This document shows positions 6,157 through 7,081 of a stretch of DNA of 7,081 nt, piece after piece. The notes beneath the pieces are model-generated. The model saw nothing but the letters and a program-made list of their open reading frames with translations. It did not search any database and had not been told where the DNA came from. Position 1 is the stretch's first letter. Each line of letters begins with the position of its first letter. Origin of the DNA: an uncultured Oscillospiraceae bacterium (lineage in GTDB: Bacteria > Bacillota > Clostridia > Oscillospirales > Oscillospiraceae); NCBI GenBank assembly GCA_910579595.1, contig CAJTVM010000117.1, forward strand, positions 1 to 7,081, in the 5' to 3' direction. A program made the position numbers and the translations under genes.

Positions 6157-6378
6157 TTAGTTGACCTCGATCATCTCCGCATCGCCTTTGCGGACAGACA
6201 ACTCGTAACCGCGGACGTTCAGCTCCATGGGGTCCCCCAGGGGAGCCACCTTGCGGACAAAAATCTCCACGCCCTTGGTGATGCCCATGTCCATGATCCG
6301 GCGCTTCACCGGGCCTTCGCCGTGCAGCTTCGCCACGGTCACGGTCTCGCCCACCTTCACATCTTTCAGCGTTTTCAT
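6157..6378 (-). CDS. feoA: FeoA family protein (73 aa)
   Basis: This is a small cytoplasmic SH3-like protein that works with FeoB in ferrous-iron uptake, probably by acting on its G-domain. The family signature is clear. KVGETVTVAKL (8-18) is the opening strand pair, VKRRIMDMGITKGVEIFV holds the conserved helix and 'MG-T-G-I' turn, and the protein closes with LNVRGYELSVRKGDAEMIEV, the last strands. Length is typical. The ATG at 6378 has AAAGGAGG 8 bases upstream. The stop codon TAA (6159-6157) coincides with the end of a MITE-like insertion that separates this gene from feoB by 219 bases, where an ordinary feo operon would have only a short gap. The other feoA-like gene lies 207 bases upstream. 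Confidence 0.95.
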   Translation of the reverse strand: MKTLKDVKVGETVTVAKLHGEGPVKRRIMDMGITKGVEIFVRKVAPLGDPMELNVRGYELSVRKGDAEMIEVN

Positions 6379-6585
6379 CTTGCTCTCCTCCTTTTTGTTT
6401 CCTTGTCACACCCCGCCTGTTCGCGACGCGCGGCTTCCCTCCGTCTCGGGGCTGGTTTCTGGGGCCTGCGGCCCCGCCGTTCGGGTCTCGCATTCGGCTC
6501 GGTCGGCGATGGACGCCCGCCACTGGCGGGCATCGCCCCTCGCTCCGGTCCATCGGCGCTGCTCACGACTGCTCGGACGCTTTCC
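6379..6585. repeat. GC-rich palindromic block between the two feoA genes
   Basis: This gap of about 207 bases is far more G/C-rich than needed for an operon spacer and contains no supported gene. It holds GGGGCC-TGC-GGCCCC (6461-6475), GCCCGCC-ACT-GGCGGGC (6515-6531), and an 8-bp pair CGATGGAC (6507-6514) with GTCCATCG (6548-6555). The CGAT part can instead pair with ATCGCC at 6532-6537. CTGCTC is repeated at 6559-6564 and 6569-6574. It looks like an inserted repetitive extragenic palindromic unit. That reading rests on its structure alone, since no second copy is in the window. Confidence 0.5.
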
Positions 6586-6798
6586 CTAAACCATAATGCG
6601 GTTTGCCATGGTCTTGTCCAGTGCGATGCGGCTGTCCTTCACCTGCACGATCAGGTTCCCCCCGATCTCGCTGACCACCGTCACATCGCTGTCCACCACA
6701 AAGCCCAGCTCCGCCAGATGCTGGCGCACCTCGTCCTTGCCGGAGATTTTGCGGATCGTCGCGGTCTCTCCCGCCTTTGCCATTGTCAGCGGCATCAT
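6586..6798 (-). CDS. feoA: FeoA family protein (70 aa), first gene of the feo operon
   Basis: This second, divergent FeoA-type SH3-like domain protein presumably acts with FeoB at the membrane. It opens MMPLTMAKAGETATIRKISG and has the family helix and turn EVRQHLAELGFVVDSDVTVV (about 23-42). It ends GGNLIVQVKDSRIALDKTMANRIMV, the usual '-G-IALR--A--I-V' closing strands. The ATG at 6798 has GGAGGAGG 7 bases upstream; a second ATG at 6795 is also possible. It is the promoter-proximal gene, preceded by a strong promoter with a regulator box in the leader. Its sequence differs clearly from the 73-residue FeoA downstream, so the pair are old paralogues rather than a recent duplication. Whether the two form a complex with FeoB is not known from the sequence. 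Confidence 0.93.
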   Translation of the reverse strand: MMPLTMAKAGETATIRKISGKDEVRQHLAELGFVVDSDVTVVSEIGGNLIVQVKDSRIALDKTMANRIMV

Positions 6799-6821
6799 GT
6801 CCTCGCCTCCTCCGGGATGCA

Positions 6822-6837
6822 GTTAGTAGCTTCTAAC
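6822..6837. promoter_or_regulatory. DtxR/MntR-type operator in the feoA leader
   Basis: GTTAG (6822-6826) and CTAAC (6833-6837) are perfect arms around TAGCTT, with the same arm and spacing as the boxes near feoB and the regulator. It lies about 8 to 23 bases downstream of the predicted transcription start of the first feoA gene, a typical position for a roadblock or repressor site. Confidence 0.68.
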
Positions 6838-6851
6838 TCCAAATCGGCCTT

Positions 6852-6880
6852 AGTTTACTACTGCTAACCGTCAATGTCAA
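6852..6880 (-). promoter_or_regulatory. Main promoter of the feo operon
   Basis: On the minus strand a consensus -35 TTGACA (6880-6875, 6 of 6) is followed by a 17-base spacer and the -10 box TAAACT (6857-6852, 4 of 6). Transcription would start near 6845, about 47 bases before the first feoA gene. A half-palindrome (CTAAC on the plus strand, 6864-6868) lies in the spacer, so the regulator could also bind here. Confidence 0.68.
6853..6868. promoter_or_regulatory. Degenerate DtxR/MntR-type half-site in the feo promoter
   Basis: One arm, CTAAC (6864-6868), is intact. The partner at the right spacing is GTTTA (6853-6857), which matches GTTAG at three of five bases. It overlaps the -10 and the spacer of the feo promoter. 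Bound together with the box at 6822-6837 it would cover the promoter and the start site. It is weaker than the other three boxes. Confidence 0.35.
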
Positions 6881-6908
6881 GACCCTTTTCCAAAAAACTT
6901 GCATTTTT

Positions 6909-6926
6909 GGTTAGAATGTGCTAACC
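6909..6926. promoter_or_regulatory. DtxR/MntR-type operator upstream of the regulator gene
   Basis: GGTTAG (6909-6914) and CTAACC (6921-6926) form the longest perfect arms of the set, six bases each, around AATGTG. TAGAAT (6912-6917, 5 of 6 to the -10 consensus) lies inside the palindrome, though no good -35 stands 17 bases upstream. The position suggests that the regulator represses its own gene. Confidence 0.65.
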
Positions 6927-6960
6927 TATGCACAGAAACTTCCGTGAAAGGAGGATTTTT

Positions 6961-7081
6961 GTGAACATCCACGAATCTGCCGAGGACTATTTAGAGGCAA
7001 TCTTAAAACTCCGGGAAGATCGCGGAATGGTGCGCTCCATTGATATTGTCCATGAATTGGGCTTTTCCAAGCCCAGCGTCA
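6961..7081 (+). CDS. DtxR/MntR-family metal-dependent transcriptional regulator (partial, N-terminus)
   Basis: Only the first 40 residues are in the window. They begin MNIHESAEDYLEAILKLRED and continue into the winged-helix part (IDIVHELGFSKPSV, 27-40), a standard DtxR/MntR/IdeR DNA-binding start. Family members bind Fe(II) or Mn(II) and then repress uptake genes. I start at GTG 6961 because AAAGGAGG ends 6 bases upstream. An in-frame ATG at 6928 would add 11 residues whose codons contain that ribosome site and is unlikely. D9 and E12 fall where MntR has the manganese ligands D8 and E11; DtxR has a methionine (M10) at the first of these. The gene diverges from the feo operon and shares its regulatory region, so it is the likely regulator of the GTTAG-N6-CTAAC boxes. 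Confidence 0.92.
   Translation, partial: MNIHESAEDYLEAILKLREDRGMVRSIDIVHELGFSKPSV

Noticed and set aside
6044..6553. A 169-codon minus-strand open frame over the feoA gene and both inserted repeats
   Set aside because: It overlaps feoA in another frame and is Arg/Gly/Pro-rich as expected from the GC-rich palindromic block.
6379..6585. Structured spacer considered as a riboswitch, tRNA or CRISPR fragment
   Set aside because: No tRNA arms, no known aptamer core and no regularly spaced repeats were found; the palindromes fit a repetitive extragenic element better.

Overview
The window looks like chromosomal DNA of a GC-rich Clostridia-type Firmicute, perhaps Oscillospiraceae. The reasons are strong AGGAGG-type ribosome sites, short lipoprotein signals, tightly packed genes, and a feoA-feoA-feoB-small Cys-rich protein order controlled by a DtxR/MntR-family regulator. 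The taxonomic placement is inference; no rRNA or tRNA is present to support it.

Left part (1-2419, minus strand): a three-gene operon, read right to left. It encodes a lipoprotein with two similar beta-rich modules (344 aa), a second lipoprotein that looks like a beta-propeller (392 aa), and the N-terminus of an ABC transporter ATPase that runs off the window. The genes are separated by only 2 and 1 bases. They probably form one export, sensing or immunity module at the cell surface; its substrate cannot be read from the sequence.

Middle (2420-3542): a single AT-richer gene on the plus strand for a histidine-phosphatase (phosphoglycerate mutase-like) protein, with its own promoter and a strong terminator. 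It is followed by about 260 bases without a convincing gene that are full of hairpins. These end, on the minus strand, in a terminator that probably closes the iron operon.

Right part (3543-6880, minus strand): a ferrous-iron uptake operon, transcribed right to left as feoA paralogue (70 aa), feoA (73 aa), feoB (742 aa) and a 46-aa Cys-rich membrane protein. A divergent DtxR/MntR-family regulator begins at 6961 and runs off the right edge. Palindromes of the form GTTAG-N6-CTAAC lie on the first feoA leader, on the feoB promoter and on the regulator's own leader, with a half-site in the first feoA promoter. This suggests a self-controlled metal regulon.

Two non-coding insertions interrupt the feo operon. 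One is a 162-bp MITE-like palindrome with 15-bp perfect terminal inverted repeats and a TTA duplication exactly on the feoA stop codon. The other is a GC-rich palindromic block of about 200 bp between the two feoA genes. I see no CRISPR array, no phage gene and no clearly new protein system. The most interesting signals are the regulatory boxes, the MITE-like insertion and the structured non-coding stretches.
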